Shown one piece after another: positions 7,395-15,840 of a DNA stretch of 64,000 nucleotides; the first letter of the stretch is position 1, and every line of letters begins with the position of its first letter. Under the pieces are notes generated by a model, which did no database searches, had not been told where the DNA came from, and saw only the letters and a program-made list of their open reading frames with translations. The DNA is taken from the NCBI RefSeq assembly GCF_000014145.1, contig NC_008255.1, positions 4,046,001 to 4,110,000 of the forward strand, written 5' to 3'. Position numbers and translations under genes: made by a program. The stretch comes from Cytophaga hutchinsonii ATCC 33406 (GTDB taxonomy: Bacteria > Bacteroidota > Bacteroidia > Cytophagales > Cytophagaceae).

Positions 7395-9260
7395 ATGTTT
7401 CCTGAATACGATGTGATTGTGGTGGGTGCCGGTCACGCTGGTTGTGAAGCGGCTGCGGCTGCGGCTAATATGGGTTCTAAAGTACTGCTTGCTACCATGA
7501 ATATGCAGACCATAGCACAGATGAGCTGCAACCCTGCAATGGGTGGGGTAGCAAAAGGACAAATTGTGCGTGAAATAGATGCGCTTGGAGGTTTATCAGG
7601 TATTGTATCTGATAAATCTATGATCCAATTCAGAATGTTAAACCGTTCAAAGGGTCCTGCTATGTGGAGTCCGCGTTCGCAAAACGACAGACATATGTTT
7701 GCCTGGGAATGGCGTATGCAATTAGAAGCACTGCCTAACGTAGACTTCTGGCAGGAGATGATCTCTGGCCTGATTGTTAAAAACGGGAAGGTGTGTGGCG
7801 TACGCACGGGTTTAGGAATAGAGATACCTTGCAAGTCTGTTGTACTAACCAATGGGACATTCTTAAACGGTATCATACATATAGGTGAAAAGAAACTAGG
7901 GGGTGGAAGAACGGGAGAGAAAGCAGCAACAGGTATTACAGAACAATTGGTTGAATTGGGCTTCGAAAGCGGCAGAATGAAGACTGGTACACCACCCCGT
8001 GTAGATGGAAGAAGTTTAGACTACAGTGTTATGCAGGAACAGGAGGGAGATGAAAACCCTTCCAAGTTTTCTTACTCTAAACAGACAACTTCTCTTACGA
8101 AACAACGCTCATGTCATATTACCTACACCAATCAAGCTGTACACGATACATTAAAAGAAGGTTTTGACCGTTCTCCGATGTTTACAGGAAGAATAAAAGG
8201 ATTAGGGCCTAGATACTGTCCTTCTGTTGAAGATAAGATCAACCGCTTTGCTGAGAAAGAAAGACATCAGATCTTTGTAGAACCTGAAGGCTGGAATACG
8301 GTTGAAGTATATGTAAATGGTTTCTCTACTTCTTTACCAGAAGATGTACAATACAAAGCCATTCGTAAAATAGCCGGATTTGAAAATGCAAAAATGTTCA
8401 GACCGGGTTATGCCATTGAATATGATTTCTTCCCGCCGACACAGTTGCAATTAAGCTTAGAGACTAGATTGGTAAAGAACCTGTTCTTTGCAGGACAGAT
8501 AAATGGTACTACAGGCTATGAAGAAGCAGCTTGTCAAGGTTTGATGGCAGGTATCAATGCACATAAAGCAGCTAAAGACCACGAGGCACTTATTCTAAAG
8601 AGATCTGAAGCCTATATAGGGGTATTGATAGACGACTTGGTGAATAAGGGCACAGAAGAGCCTTATAGAATGTTTACGTCGCGGGCCGAATACCGGATTC
8701 TTCTCAGACAGGATAATGCTGATCTAAGACTTACTCCAATAGGATATGAAATTGGTCTGGCAACAGAAGAACGCTACCAGGATATGCTTCTTAAGAAACA
8801 CAACAGTGAAAAACTGGTTGAAGAAATTAAAAACACAAAGATCAAGCCTGAAACAGCAAATGAAATTCTCGAAGAAAATGGTTCTGCTCCGATTAAGGAA
8901 AAAGTAGTTCTTTACAACCTGCTTAAACGTCCAAACATGGAAGTTAGCCTGTTTGCAGAAAAAGTAGAGGAAATAAAAACCCTGATCGAACCATACACAC
9001 AGGAAGAAATTGAACAGGCAATGATTGAAGTAAAATACAGAGATTATATTGATAAAGAGGAGCAGATGGCTCTTAAAATGACACAGCTTGAAAACATGGC
9101 TTTGAATCCTGATTTTGATTATAAAAAAATACAGGCATTATCACTGGAAGCAAGGGAAAAATTAAGCAAGCTAAAACCGGCAACATTAGGCCAGGCCTCA
9201 AGAATCAGCGGTGTTAACCCAGCTGATATTTCAATATTAATGATATACATGGGAAGATAA
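7395..9260 (+). CDS. mnmG: tRNA uridine-5-carboxymethylaminomethyl modification enzyme MnmG (GidA)
   Basis: 621 aa, the standard length. FAD-binding Rossmann motif VGAGHAGCEAA sits at residues 11-21, and the family signatures CNPAMGGVAKGQIVREIDALGG, GTPPRVDGR and the FFAGQINGTTGYEEAACQG block are all present. The C-terminus has the helical MnmE/tRNA-binding region ending GVNPADISILMIYMGR. With MnmE it installs the carboxymethylaminomethyl group at U34 of certain tRNAs, using FAD, methylenetetrahydrofolate and GTP. The gene leads an apparent run with the methyltransferase (2-base gap) and lipoprotein genes. The upstream parS cluster is discussed separately. Confidence 0.97.
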   Translation: MFPEYDVIVVGAGHAGCEAAAAAANMGSKVLLATMNMQTIAQMSCNPAMGGVAKGQIVREIDALGGLSGIVSDKSMIQFRMLNRSKGPAMWSPRSQNDRHMFAWEWRMQLEALPNVDFWQEMISGLIVKNGKVCGVRTGLGIEIPCKSVVLTNGTFLNGIIHIGEKKLGGGRTGEKAATGITEQLVELGFESGRMKTGTPPRVDGRSLDYSVMQEQEGDENPSKFSYSKQTTSLTKQRSCHITYTNQAVHDTLKEGFDRSPMFTGRIKGLGPRYCPSVEDKINRFAEKERHQIFVEPEGWNTVEVYVNGFSTSLPEDVQYKAIRKIAGFENAKMFRPGYAIEYDFFPPTQLQLSLETRLVKNLFFAGQINGTTGYEEAACQGLMAGINAHKAAKDHEALILKRSEAYIGVLIDDLVNKGTEEPYRMFTSRAEYRILLRQDNADLRLTPIGYEIGLATEERYQDMLLKKHNSEKLVEEIKNTKIKPETANEILEENGSAPIKEKVVLYNLLKRPNMEVSLFAEKVEEIKTLIEPYTQEEIEQAMIEVKYRDYIDKEEQMALKMTQLENMALNPDFDYKKIQALSLEAREKLSKLKPATLGQASRISGVNPADISILMIYMGR

Positions 9261-9262
9261 TT

Positions 9263-10126
9263 ATGAATCAAATTACTACGTGCAATTATTGTGAATGTGA
9301 TGATCTGACTCCAATCTTACAGGTAACCGATCATAGCATTACCAATGAAAAATTTGAATTACTGGAATGCTTTTGCTGTGGCTTAATCCATACCAGCCCT
9401 CAGCCCTCTGAAACTGAAATAGGGAAATACTATCAATCGGATAATTACGTTTCTCATTCAGATACAAAGGAAGGCTTAATCAATAAGATTTATCACATTG
9501 CCCGAAAGATTGCATTAAACAGAAAAGCATCGATCATATCTGATTTTCATAAAAAAACATCCCTTCTGGATATTGGTTGCGGTACAGGATATTTCGCAGC
9601 ACATATGCAACGTAGAGGATATACTGTTTCTGTTATGGAACCGGATCCGGGGGCAGCCGAACAGGCAAAACAGAAACTGAATGTTGATCCATATACAACA
9701 CTGGAAGCTGTTCAGGGAACGTATAAAACCATAACCATGTGGCACGTTTTTGAACATGTACTTGATATTAATAAAACGTTTGAAAAAATAGAATCACTTC
9801 TTGATACAGATGGAGTATTAGTATTGGCAGTACCAAATCCGGAATCTCCGGATGCAAAATTATACAAAGAAAACTGGGCAGCTTATGATGTACCCAGACA
9901 TGTGTATCATTATAAAAAAACAGTCATTAAACAGATTGCTAATAGATATGATTTAAAAGTACATTCTATTTTACCCATGAAAATGGATAGTTATTATATC
10001 AGCATGCTTAGTGAAAAATACAAAGGAGGAAATATTCTGAAGGCAATCTGGAATGGCTTGCGCTCAAATATTAAAGCAGGTAAACACAACACCTCTAGTT
10101 TGATTTATATTATAGAAAGAAAATAA
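9263..10126 (+). CDS. Class I SAM-dependent methyltransferase with N-terminal zinc-binding motif
   Basis: 287 aa. The N-terminus has two Cys pairs, C7-x2-C10 and a CFCC stretch near 36-39, a metal-binding knuckle common in sugar/lipid-type methyltransferases. The Rossmann SAM motif LLDIGCGTGYFAAHM lies near 100-114, the acidic end of beta-2 is the E of VMEPDPGA, and the TMWHVFEHVLD motif follows. Later NPESPDAKLYKENWAAYDVPRHVYHY is typical of Methyltransf_23 proteins. The substrate is unknown. It starts 2 bases after mnmG and shares one base with the next gene (TAATG), so the three genes are likely co-transcribed. Confidence 0.85.
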   Translation: MNQITTCNYCECDDLTPILQVTDHSITNEKFELLECFCCGLIHTSPQPSETEIGKYYQSDNYVSHSDTKEGLINKIYHIARKIALNRKASIISDFHKKTSLLDIGCGTGYFAAHMQRRGYTVSVMEPDPGAAEQAKQKLNVDPYTTLEAVQGTYKTITMWHVFEHVLDINKTFEKIESLLDTDGVLVLAVPNPESPDAKLYKENWAAYDVPRHVYHYKKTVIKQIANRYDLKVHSILPMKMDSYYISMLSEKYKGGNILKAIWNGLRSNIKAGKHNTSSLIYIIERK

Positions 10127-11682
10127 TGATCCGGATACTGATACTTCTTTTTTCCTGTTTGCTTTTTACACAATGTGCCAATATTGTACCACCAACCGGT
10201 GGGCCAAGAGATACAGAGGCACCAAAAATTATTTCTGCTTATCCTAAAAACGGACAGACTAATTATAAAGAAAACTTTATAACCATGACCTTTGATGAAG
10301 CTATTGTAGACAATCAATTAAGCTCAAAGATTCTTGTGAGCCCTACAATTGAAGGTTACTATACTGTTAAGATCAAAAAAAATACTGCTAAAGTAATCTG
10401 GAGAGATACCCTAAAAGAAAATACAACGTACAGTTTTAATATCATTGACGGTATTAAAGATAATACAGAAGGAAATTTATTAAAGAATTACAGCATTACT
10501 TTTTCAACCGGTAATGACATCGATTCCAACACAGTGAATTCAATTATAAAAAATATACCAGGTGCTGCACTCAATCCAAATTTAAAATTATTGCTCTTTG
10601 AAAAAACAGATTCAATTACGAATATATTAAGTAAAAAACCAGAGTACATAGGAATAGCTACAGATTCAGGAAAAGTCGAAATAGGATATATAAAAGAAAA
10701 AGAGTACACAGCTGTAGCAGTGGCAGATAATAATAAAAATAATAAATGGGATAAAAATGAACCTTTATCTGTAAAAAATATCATCGTAAAAGATAAGATA
10801 ACAGAATCTTTTCAGATTCAGGAAACAATACTTGATACAGCTAAAGTACTTTCGGCAAATTCAGTAAATAAAACTATTAACATATTCTTTAGTAAAGGTT
10901 TACAGTATTTAAAAATAAAAGGTGAAGAAGGTGAATATATATATACAAAACTCTCAAGCAGAAAATACAGCATCGAAAATCAATACAATTTAACAGATAC
11001 TACTAAAATACAAATTGAATATATTGATTCTGTGGGGATAAAAAGTGAATATGTAAAGAAAGTAAAATTCAAACAAATTGATTTACAAAAAGATAAAGAC
11101 AGTATTATAAACATTTCAACTATCAACAAAAAGAAAAGTTTGAAGCAGGTTATTGATTCAATTCAATTTAGTACAGACAAATTGATTACTAAAATTGATG
11201 TAGAGGTTATAGCACCAAAAAATGTAACTTATACATTGACAAATAATTATAATAATTTTGTTCTTGTTTTAAAAGGTCAAAAGGAAAAGGATACTGTAGA
11301 AGTAGTTATTCCACGTGAAAGTGCAACTTCAATATATGGGGAATATAACAGAAACTATAAAGAAAAGTTTGGTACAGATAATGAAAAGAATTACGGAAAT
11401 ATTCAATTCGAATTAAAAACAAATCAGACAGGGTTTACCACGTATTTTAAAAATAGCAAAGATGAAATTGTTTATACTTCAACAGACAAACATAAAAATC
11501 AAATAAAAAACTTAGAACCAGGCGAGTATATATTATTTGTACATATTGATACAAACAAAGACGGATATTGGAATGCATACGATCCAATCAGCAATACACC
11601 AGCTGAACCGATCTATTATTTTAAAGAAAAACTGGTAATACGGGCAAACTGGGATTTAGAAGATATACAAATGATATTTTAA
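10126..11682 (+). CDS. Lipoprotein with bacterial Ig-like (Big_5/SbsA-type) domain
   Basis: 518 aa. A lipoprotein signal peptide has Cys17 in LFTQC, followed by the PPTGGPRDTEAPKI segment that is typical of a conserved Bacteroidetes family with an N-terminal Ig-like domain (about 30-125; SAYPKNGQTN...ITMTFDEAI). Two Asp/Asn-rich loops, DNNKNNKWDKNEP and DTNKDGYWNAYDP, resemble calcium-binding turns and recur in this family. Probably anchored in the outer membrane facing the periplasm or surface. It overlaps the methyltransferase stop by one base. AT content is visibly higher than in mnmG. Function unknown. Confidence 0.78.
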   Translation: MIRILILLFSCLLFTQCANIVPPTGGPRDTEAPKIISAYPKNGQTNYKENFITMTFDEAIVDNQLSSKILVSPTIEGYYTVKIKKNTAKVIWRDTLKENTTYSFNIIDGIKDNTEGNLLKNYSITFSTGNDIDSNTVNSIIKNIPGAALNPNLKLLLFEKTDSITNILSKKPEYIGIATDSGKVEIGYIKEKEYTAVAVADNNKNNKWDKNEPLSVKNIIVKDKITESFQIQETILDTAKVLSANSVNKTINIFFSKGLQYLKIKGEEGEYIYTKLSSRKYSIENQYNLTDTTKIQIEYIDSVGIKSEYVKKVKFKQIDLQKDKDSIINISTINKKKSLKQVIDSIQFSTDKLITKIDVEVIAPKNVTYTLTNNYNNFVLVLKGQKEKDTVEVVIPRESATSIYGEYNRNYKEKFGTDNEKNYGNIQFELKTNQTGFTTYFKNSKDEIVYTSTDKHKNQIKNLEPGEYILFVHIDTNKDGYWNAYDPISNTPAEPIYYFKEKLVIRANWDLEDIQMIF

Positions 11683-12133
11683 ACAGCATTTATTAACAAA
11701 CTGTAGATAAGCACATTTACCATAATTATTTAAAATAATTATCCATAATCAACCTGTTAATAAGCCTATAATTAAACACAATTCATGGTATTATATGGTG
11801 TAGTAGAAAATTGAATCGTGTATAAAATACAAGCATAAGAATAAGTGTTGATGAGTGTGTATATCCACATACAGAATAAACAAGTAGTGCTATGTTGATA
11901 TAGGTGTATATATGTATTTAAGTAGTTTTTATAGTTGTTATCTAAAATATAAAATTCTAATTTACTGATACTTATTATATGGATAACGTGTTATTAATGT
12001 GTATATCGATTATTATTACTGTGCAAATCATATAATCAAGTGTGAATTCAAAAACTTATAAACGAATCCACAGCCTTAATAATAAAGACAAAAAATTTAA
12101 AAATTTTATTTTATAAAAATTATAATAGAAGAA
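11683..12133. other. Very AT-rich 451-bp gene-free spacer, origin-like
   Basis: No coding sequence. Several 9-mers lie one mismatch from the DnaA box TTATnCACA on one strand or the other: TGTAGATAA (11702), TTATCCATA (11739), TTAAACACA (11772), the overlapping pair TGTGTATAT and ATATCCACA (11856-11869), TGTGTATAT (11998) and TGTGCAAAT (12020). No perfect box is present. With mnmG and a parS cluster 2-5 kb upstream, an origin or DnaA-regulated promoter is possible, but base composition alone would produce some of these matches. Confidence 0.35.
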
Positions 12134-13942
12134 ATGATATATAGAATTCTTATAGTGATTTCAATTTTTATGATTTCTTTTTCCGGATTTGGGCAGACCG
12201 ATTATTTTAAACTGGGGAAAGAATATTATAACAACGGGGAATATGAAAAAGCTGCTGCCACTTATTCCGAAGTTATAAAAAAGGAAGAAAATCTCCCGAA
12301 AGTATACGAAACATACTTGTCTACTTTATATAAGTTGAAAAACTATACCGAAGCAGAGAAGATCATTAAAAAAATGGTAAAAGTGGGTTCACCGGAAAAT
12401 TATACGTACCGGATCGATTATGCACTATTTTATAAGCAACAGAATTTAACGGATAAAGCTGAAAAAGAATTTTCGGCTTTTGTTTCAGATATACAAAAGA
12501 ATTCAACAGCTGTGGATATATCAGGTGCATATCTGCAAAAGCTGGGAGAGTATACCTGGGCAAAACAATTATACCTGCAGGCCAGAAAAAATTTCGACCG
12601 CTACGCGTATTGTTTTGAATTATCCTCCATTTACAACAGGCTTGGTCAGACTGAGAATATGTTTGACGAACTTCTAAATTATTTAAGCGTAAATCCGGCC
12701 TCACTGGAAGAGGTACAAAATACGTTTCAAAATGAATTGGATACAGATGAAAAATTTGCGCTGTTCGAAACAAAAGTTTACGACCGCATAAATAAAGACC
12801 CGAACGATATTGTTTACAATCAGCTTTTACTGTGGCTCAACTTGCAGCGCAAAAACTTTACAAAAGCATTTATACAGGCAAAGGCAATTGACAAAAGAAA
12901 CCGTCAAACGGGAACAACGGTGCTGGAAGTGGGGAATATTGCACTGGAAAATAAAGATTACGATGCAGCCGGAGCCTGTTTTCAATATGTGTCTGATAAT
13001 TTTAAAGAAAGCTTTAATTACAGTATTGCCAGAAGACTGTTGATACAGACACGTGAAGAACAGATTAAAAATACGTTTCCCGTGGATAAACAGAAAATTG
13101 TGGGACTTATCAGCGATTATAATCAATTGTTGAAAGAGAACGGGCGTACAGCCTATACACTGGAGAGTTTACGGAACATGGCACTGCTGAATGCTTTCTA
13201 TCTGGACAAAAGAGATACAGCTGTCGTAATTTTAAAATCGCTGATCGAAAATCCATATACCGATAACCGCTTACGCGGCAAAGCCAAAATTGACCTGGGC
13301 GATATTTATCTGCTGACCGGCGAACCATGGGAATCGACATTATTATACAGCCAGGTGGAAAAAGATTTTAAAGAAGACCAGCTTGGCCACGAAGCAAAAC
13401 TACGTAATGCAGAATTGTATTATTATAAAGGAGAATTTGTGCTGGCACAGGAGCAGCTAGATGTATTGAAACTGGCAACCACCCGCGAAATTTCAAACGA
13501 TGCCATTCAGCTGAGTGTGTTTATAACAGAAAATTCCGGGCTCGATTCCACAACAGATGCTTTGAAAGATTACAGTGCAATACAATTATTGCTTTTCCAG
13601 CGAAAATACGATGAAGCTTTGCAGGCAGCCAATGCGCTGTTGAAACAGTATCCGCATCATGAATTAACGGATGATGTATATTGGCTGCAAGCTACAATCT
13701 TAAGACAGACAGGTAAACCAACCGAAGCACTGGAAATGCTTAAAAAAATATCGACCGGCTACGCCGATGATTTATTGGGTGACGATGCCTTATTTACATC
13801 CGCACAGATCTTCGATTATGATCTGAAAAATACAGAAAAAGCCATGCAGCTATATCAGGATTTTTTGATTCAGTATACAAACAGTGTTTATGTTACCGAA
13901 GCACGTAAGCGTTTCCGGATATTGAGAGGAGATAAGATCTAA
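12134..13942 (+). CDS. Exported tetratricopeptide-repeat protein
   Basis: 602 aa with a Sec signal peptide (MIYRILIVISIFMISFSGFGQ, cleavage probably after GFG or GQ). The first mature residues are a TPR unit (YFKLGKEYYNNGEYEKAAATYSEVI) followed by at least one more (VYETYLSTLYKLKNYTEAEKIIKKM). The C-terminal half again has TPR-like pairs (KYDEALQAANALLKQYPHHELTDDVYWLQATILRQTGKPTEALEMLKKI and the KNTEKAMQLYQDFL segment), as in BamD/YbgF-like scaffolds. It is likely periplasmic and acts as a protein-binding scaffold. The partner is unknown. It is preceded by the AT-rich spacer and so has its own promoter. Confidence 0.8.
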   Translation: MIYRILIVISIFMISFSGFGQTDYFKLGKEYYNNGEYEKAAATYSEVIKKEENLPKVYETYLSTLYKLKNYTEAEKIIKKMVKVGSPENYTYRIDYALFYKQQNLTDKAEKEFSAFVSDIQKNSTAVDISGAYLQKLGEYTWAKQLYLQARKNFDRYAYCFELSSIYNRLGQTENMFDELLNYLSVNPASLEEVQNTFQNELDTDEKFALFETKVYDRINKDPNDIVYNQLLLWLNLQRKNFTKAFIQAKAIDKRNRQTGTTVLEVGNIALENKDYDAAGACFQYVSDNFKESFNYSIARRLLIQTREEQIKNTFPVDKQKIVGLISDYNQLLKENGRTAYTLESLRNMALLNAFYLDKRDTAVVILKSLIENPYTDNRLRGKAKIDLGDIYLLTGEPWESTLLYSQVEKDFKEDQLGHEAKLRNAELYYYKGEFVLAQEQLDVLKLATTREISNDAIQLSVFITENSGLDSTTDALKDYSAIQLLLFQRKYDEALQAANALLKQYPHHELTDDVYWLQATILRQTGKPTEALEMLKKISTGYADDLLGDDALFTSAQIFDYDLKNTEKAMQLYQDFLIQYTNSVYVTEARKRFRILRGDKI

Positions 13943-14101
13943 TCTGTGCATCATAACATCAGCCCACGACTCTAGTTGGGCAAGGAAGCATACATTCCGG
14001 ATTTTGAAAAGCACCGCGATATCCACAAATGTTGTCAACGATGTTGACTGGAACATAAATATAAATAGTTGATTTTTAAATAATTATATTTTACACTTTT
14101 T

Positions 14102-14128
14102 AAAAGTTCGGAAATTATAAGAACTTTT
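14102..14128. promoter_or_regulatory. Candidate operator of the toxin-antitoxin operon
   Basis: A perfect 8-bp inverted repeat, AAAAGTTC (14102-14109) and GAACTTTT (14121-14128), 11 bases apart, ending 21 bases before the toxin ATG. It is followed at 14131 by TACATTTA, one base off the Bacteroidetes -7 element TAnnTTTG. Type II antitoxins usually repress their own operon through such palindromes; that the antitoxin binds here is inference. Confidence 0.45.
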
Positions 14129-14149
14129 TATACATTTATTTTGTTGTTT

Positions 14150-14494
14150 ATGGAAATTATTGGCATAAAGAAACTTCAAAAGCTTAAAAATAAAAATTTA
14201 GGAAATGGCCGTCTTGCTAATGCTATTGATGAGTTATTACAAGAACTAGAAGTTAAAAATTGGAAAAACGGTAAACAATTAAAACAAGATAGACCAGATG
14301 CAGATCTTGTTCATAATGATGGATTTTATTTCTTTAATATAAATATTCATCGAACGATGATTTTGATTGAGTTTTGTGATGATGGACAAGCAACGATTGT
14401 ATGGTGCGGAACTCATGATGAATATGAGTTAACATTTAAAAATAATAAAAAAACCATAGCAAACTGGTTAAAAAGTAAAGGATACACTAATTAA
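14150..14494 (+). CDS. higB: HigB-type toxin (RelE-like mRNA interferase superfamily)
   Basis: 114 aa from the ATG at 14150; an in-frame TTG nine bases upstream is less likely. The pattern matches the HigB_toxin family: an N-terminal helical part, the PDADLV...GFYFFNINIHRTMILIEF strand pair (compare YPSASIV...FNIKGNKYRLVVKI in canonical members), and the C-terminal IVWCGTHDEYE block corresponding to the conserved FVGTHAEYD. Canonical members cleave ribosome-bound mRNA. The antitoxin-like gene follows after 7 bases. The toxin-first order is the HigBA type. Composition is more AT-rich than the flanking genes, consistent with recent acquisition. Confidence 0.8.
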   Translation: MEIIGIKKLQKLKNKNLGNGRLANAIDELLQELEVKNWKNGKQLKQDRPDADLVHNDGFYFFNINIHRTMILIEFCDDGQATIVWCGTHDEYELTFKNNKKTIANWLKSKGYTN

Positions 14495-14501
14495 ACATAA
14501 G

Positions 14502-15062
14502 ATGAAAGAGCAAGCAGATTTAAGAATTATCTTGAAAAAGGGGATTCTTTCAGATGAATTAGAATTAGAAAGAGCATTAATTATGGATAGAAAACTTCGC
14601 TTGATGGTAAAGGAAAATCCAGAGCTTGTCGAATCCAGAAAGCAATTACGATCAATTATTAAAGCCTACGAAAATTTGAATTGGTCGGATGATACAAAAA
14701 TTACTGATAGGCAAATAAAAGAAAGCGATAATGCTGAATTTATTGCTGAACATGAAAGATATTTTTTAGAAAAAAGAAAAGATGTAATAAAAGAGCAACT
14801 TAAGAAATTTGATCTAACACAACAGGATTTGGGCAAAATATTAGGTCATGGAAAATCTTATATGTCAGAATTAATGAATGGCATAAGCCCTTTTAGTAAT
14901 AAAGACTTAATTATTATTCATAGGCTCTTTCATATTAAATTAGAATATTTAATTCCAACGTTTATTACTCAAAAAGAAAAAGAAAGATTAAGGATTTCAT
15001 TGAACAAAATTAATAAACCAGAGTTGAAATTGGGGAAAGATGATTTAATAATTGTCCAATAA
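14502..15062 (+). CDS. higA: HigA-like antitoxin with HTH_3 (XRE/Cro) domain
   Basis: 186 aa, longer than the about 100-aa minimal HigA. The Cro-type helix-turn-helix is at about residues 98-152 (LKKFDLTQQDLGKILGHGKSYMSELMNG, with the DLTQQDLGKIL first helix and the SYMSELMNG recognition helix), followed by a 35-residue tail. The N-terminal about 90 residues are helical and probably neutralise the toxin, as in HigA-2-like antitoxins with extra domains. It lies 7 bases after the toxin gene. It probably represses the operon through the palindrome at 14102-14128. Confidence 0.78.
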   Translation: MKEQADLRIILKKGILSDELELERALIMDRKLRLMVKENPELVESRKQLRSIIKAYENLNWSDDTKITDRQIKESDNAEFIAEHERYFLEKRKDVIKEQLKKFDLTQQDLGKILGHGKSYMSELMNGISPFSNKDLIIIHRLFHIKLEYLIPTFITQKEKERLRISLNKINKPELKLGKDDLIIVQ

Positions 15063-15094
15063 TATGACACTTATCTTAATTGTTTTGAAAATCT

Positions 15095-15739
15095 ATGCTG
15101 AATAAAAATCACACAGCTTACGTAATAGATATTCTGACGTTACTGTTTTTTTCAGGCTTAACCATTGTTGCAGTGGCTATGCATGAGATTACTATTTTTT
15201 ATCTGATCTATGTTTTCTGGTGGGATGAAATTATTAAAACGGTTTCGGATCTGTCGCGTCTGATTCTGCGCAAACACGAAATTGAAGACCGGGAACAATT
15301 CAAAAACGATATCAAAACCCGGTTTTTTATGTTGTTTCTGTATTTCGTTTTTATCATCATCTGTTTTTGTTTCATGATCGAATGGAATACGCAAGAAGGG
15401 CTTTACAGAAATATAGAAATTCTGTTATTCAAAAATGTTTATTTCAATATCAGCCTGCTTTCCTTTGCTGCACGGGAGATCTATGTATACAGCAATAAAA
15501 AGCTTGTAAAAAATAATCTTGCCCGCACGGTCATGTCGAAAGGAGTTATAACCCTGCACCTTTCCATCATATTAGGAATTTTATTGTGGACAGTTGCAAC
15601 AAAAAAATTGGCCTCGCTGCCATTTGAATTACAAAGCTACAGCACCATCTTAGCGATCGTCCCTTTTTTGACTATTAAGTTTTTATTTGAATGGTCGGAA
15701 ATAAAGGCGAAACGGAAGGAAATGCAAAAGCCGGGATGA
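15095..15739 (+). CDS. Integral membrane protein of unknown function (DUF6498-like)
   Basis: 214 aa with about six hydrophobic segments (roughly residues 8-26, 31-44, 74-96, 108-124, 149-167 and 182-199). Charged loops such as LRKHEIEDREQF face the cytoplasm by the positive-inside rule. The FYLIYVFWWDEIIKTVSDLSRL segment resembles the DUF6498 family, but I give this only as a lead. It begins 33 bases after the antitoxin gene on the same strand, though its composition is closer to the chromosomal average, so it may not belong to the toxin-antitoxin operon. Confidence 0.6.
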   Translation: MLNKNHTAYVIDILTLLFFSGLTIVAVAMHEITIFYLIYVFWWDEIIKTVSDLSRLILRKHEIEDREQFKNDIKTRFFMLFLYFVFIIICFCFMIEWNTQEGLYRNIEILLFKNVYFNISLLSFAAREIYVYSNKKLVKNNLARTVMSKGVITLHLSIILGILLWTVATKKLASLPFELQSYSTILAIVPFLTIKFLFEWSEIKAKRKEMQKPG

Positions 15740-15750
15740 ACCTACTAAGT

Positions 15751-15777
15751 TTCAAAAATTGCCGGCAATTCTTTGAA
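15751..15777. repeat. Near-perfect 27-bp palindrome
   Basis: The core AATTGCCGGCAATT (15757-15770) is a perfect 14-bp palindrome. It is flanked by TTCAAA on the left and, after one extra base, TTTGAA on the right. It starts 12 bases after the membrane-protein stop and 64 bases before the next gene. With no loop and no T tract it looks more like a dimeric protein-binding site than a terminator. Confidence 0.4.
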
Positions 15778-15840
15778 TGCATTAATCAGCTAAGTACATT
15801 TATACATTATTTTCTTTTTAATTTTTAAACAACATGTTTT

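Noticed and set aside
7323-7562. Minus-strand reading frame overlapping the mnmG start
   Set aside because: It lies largely inside mnmG, and its last part crosses the parS sites; the protein has His-rich low complexity and no motif. mnmG is unambiguous on the other strand.
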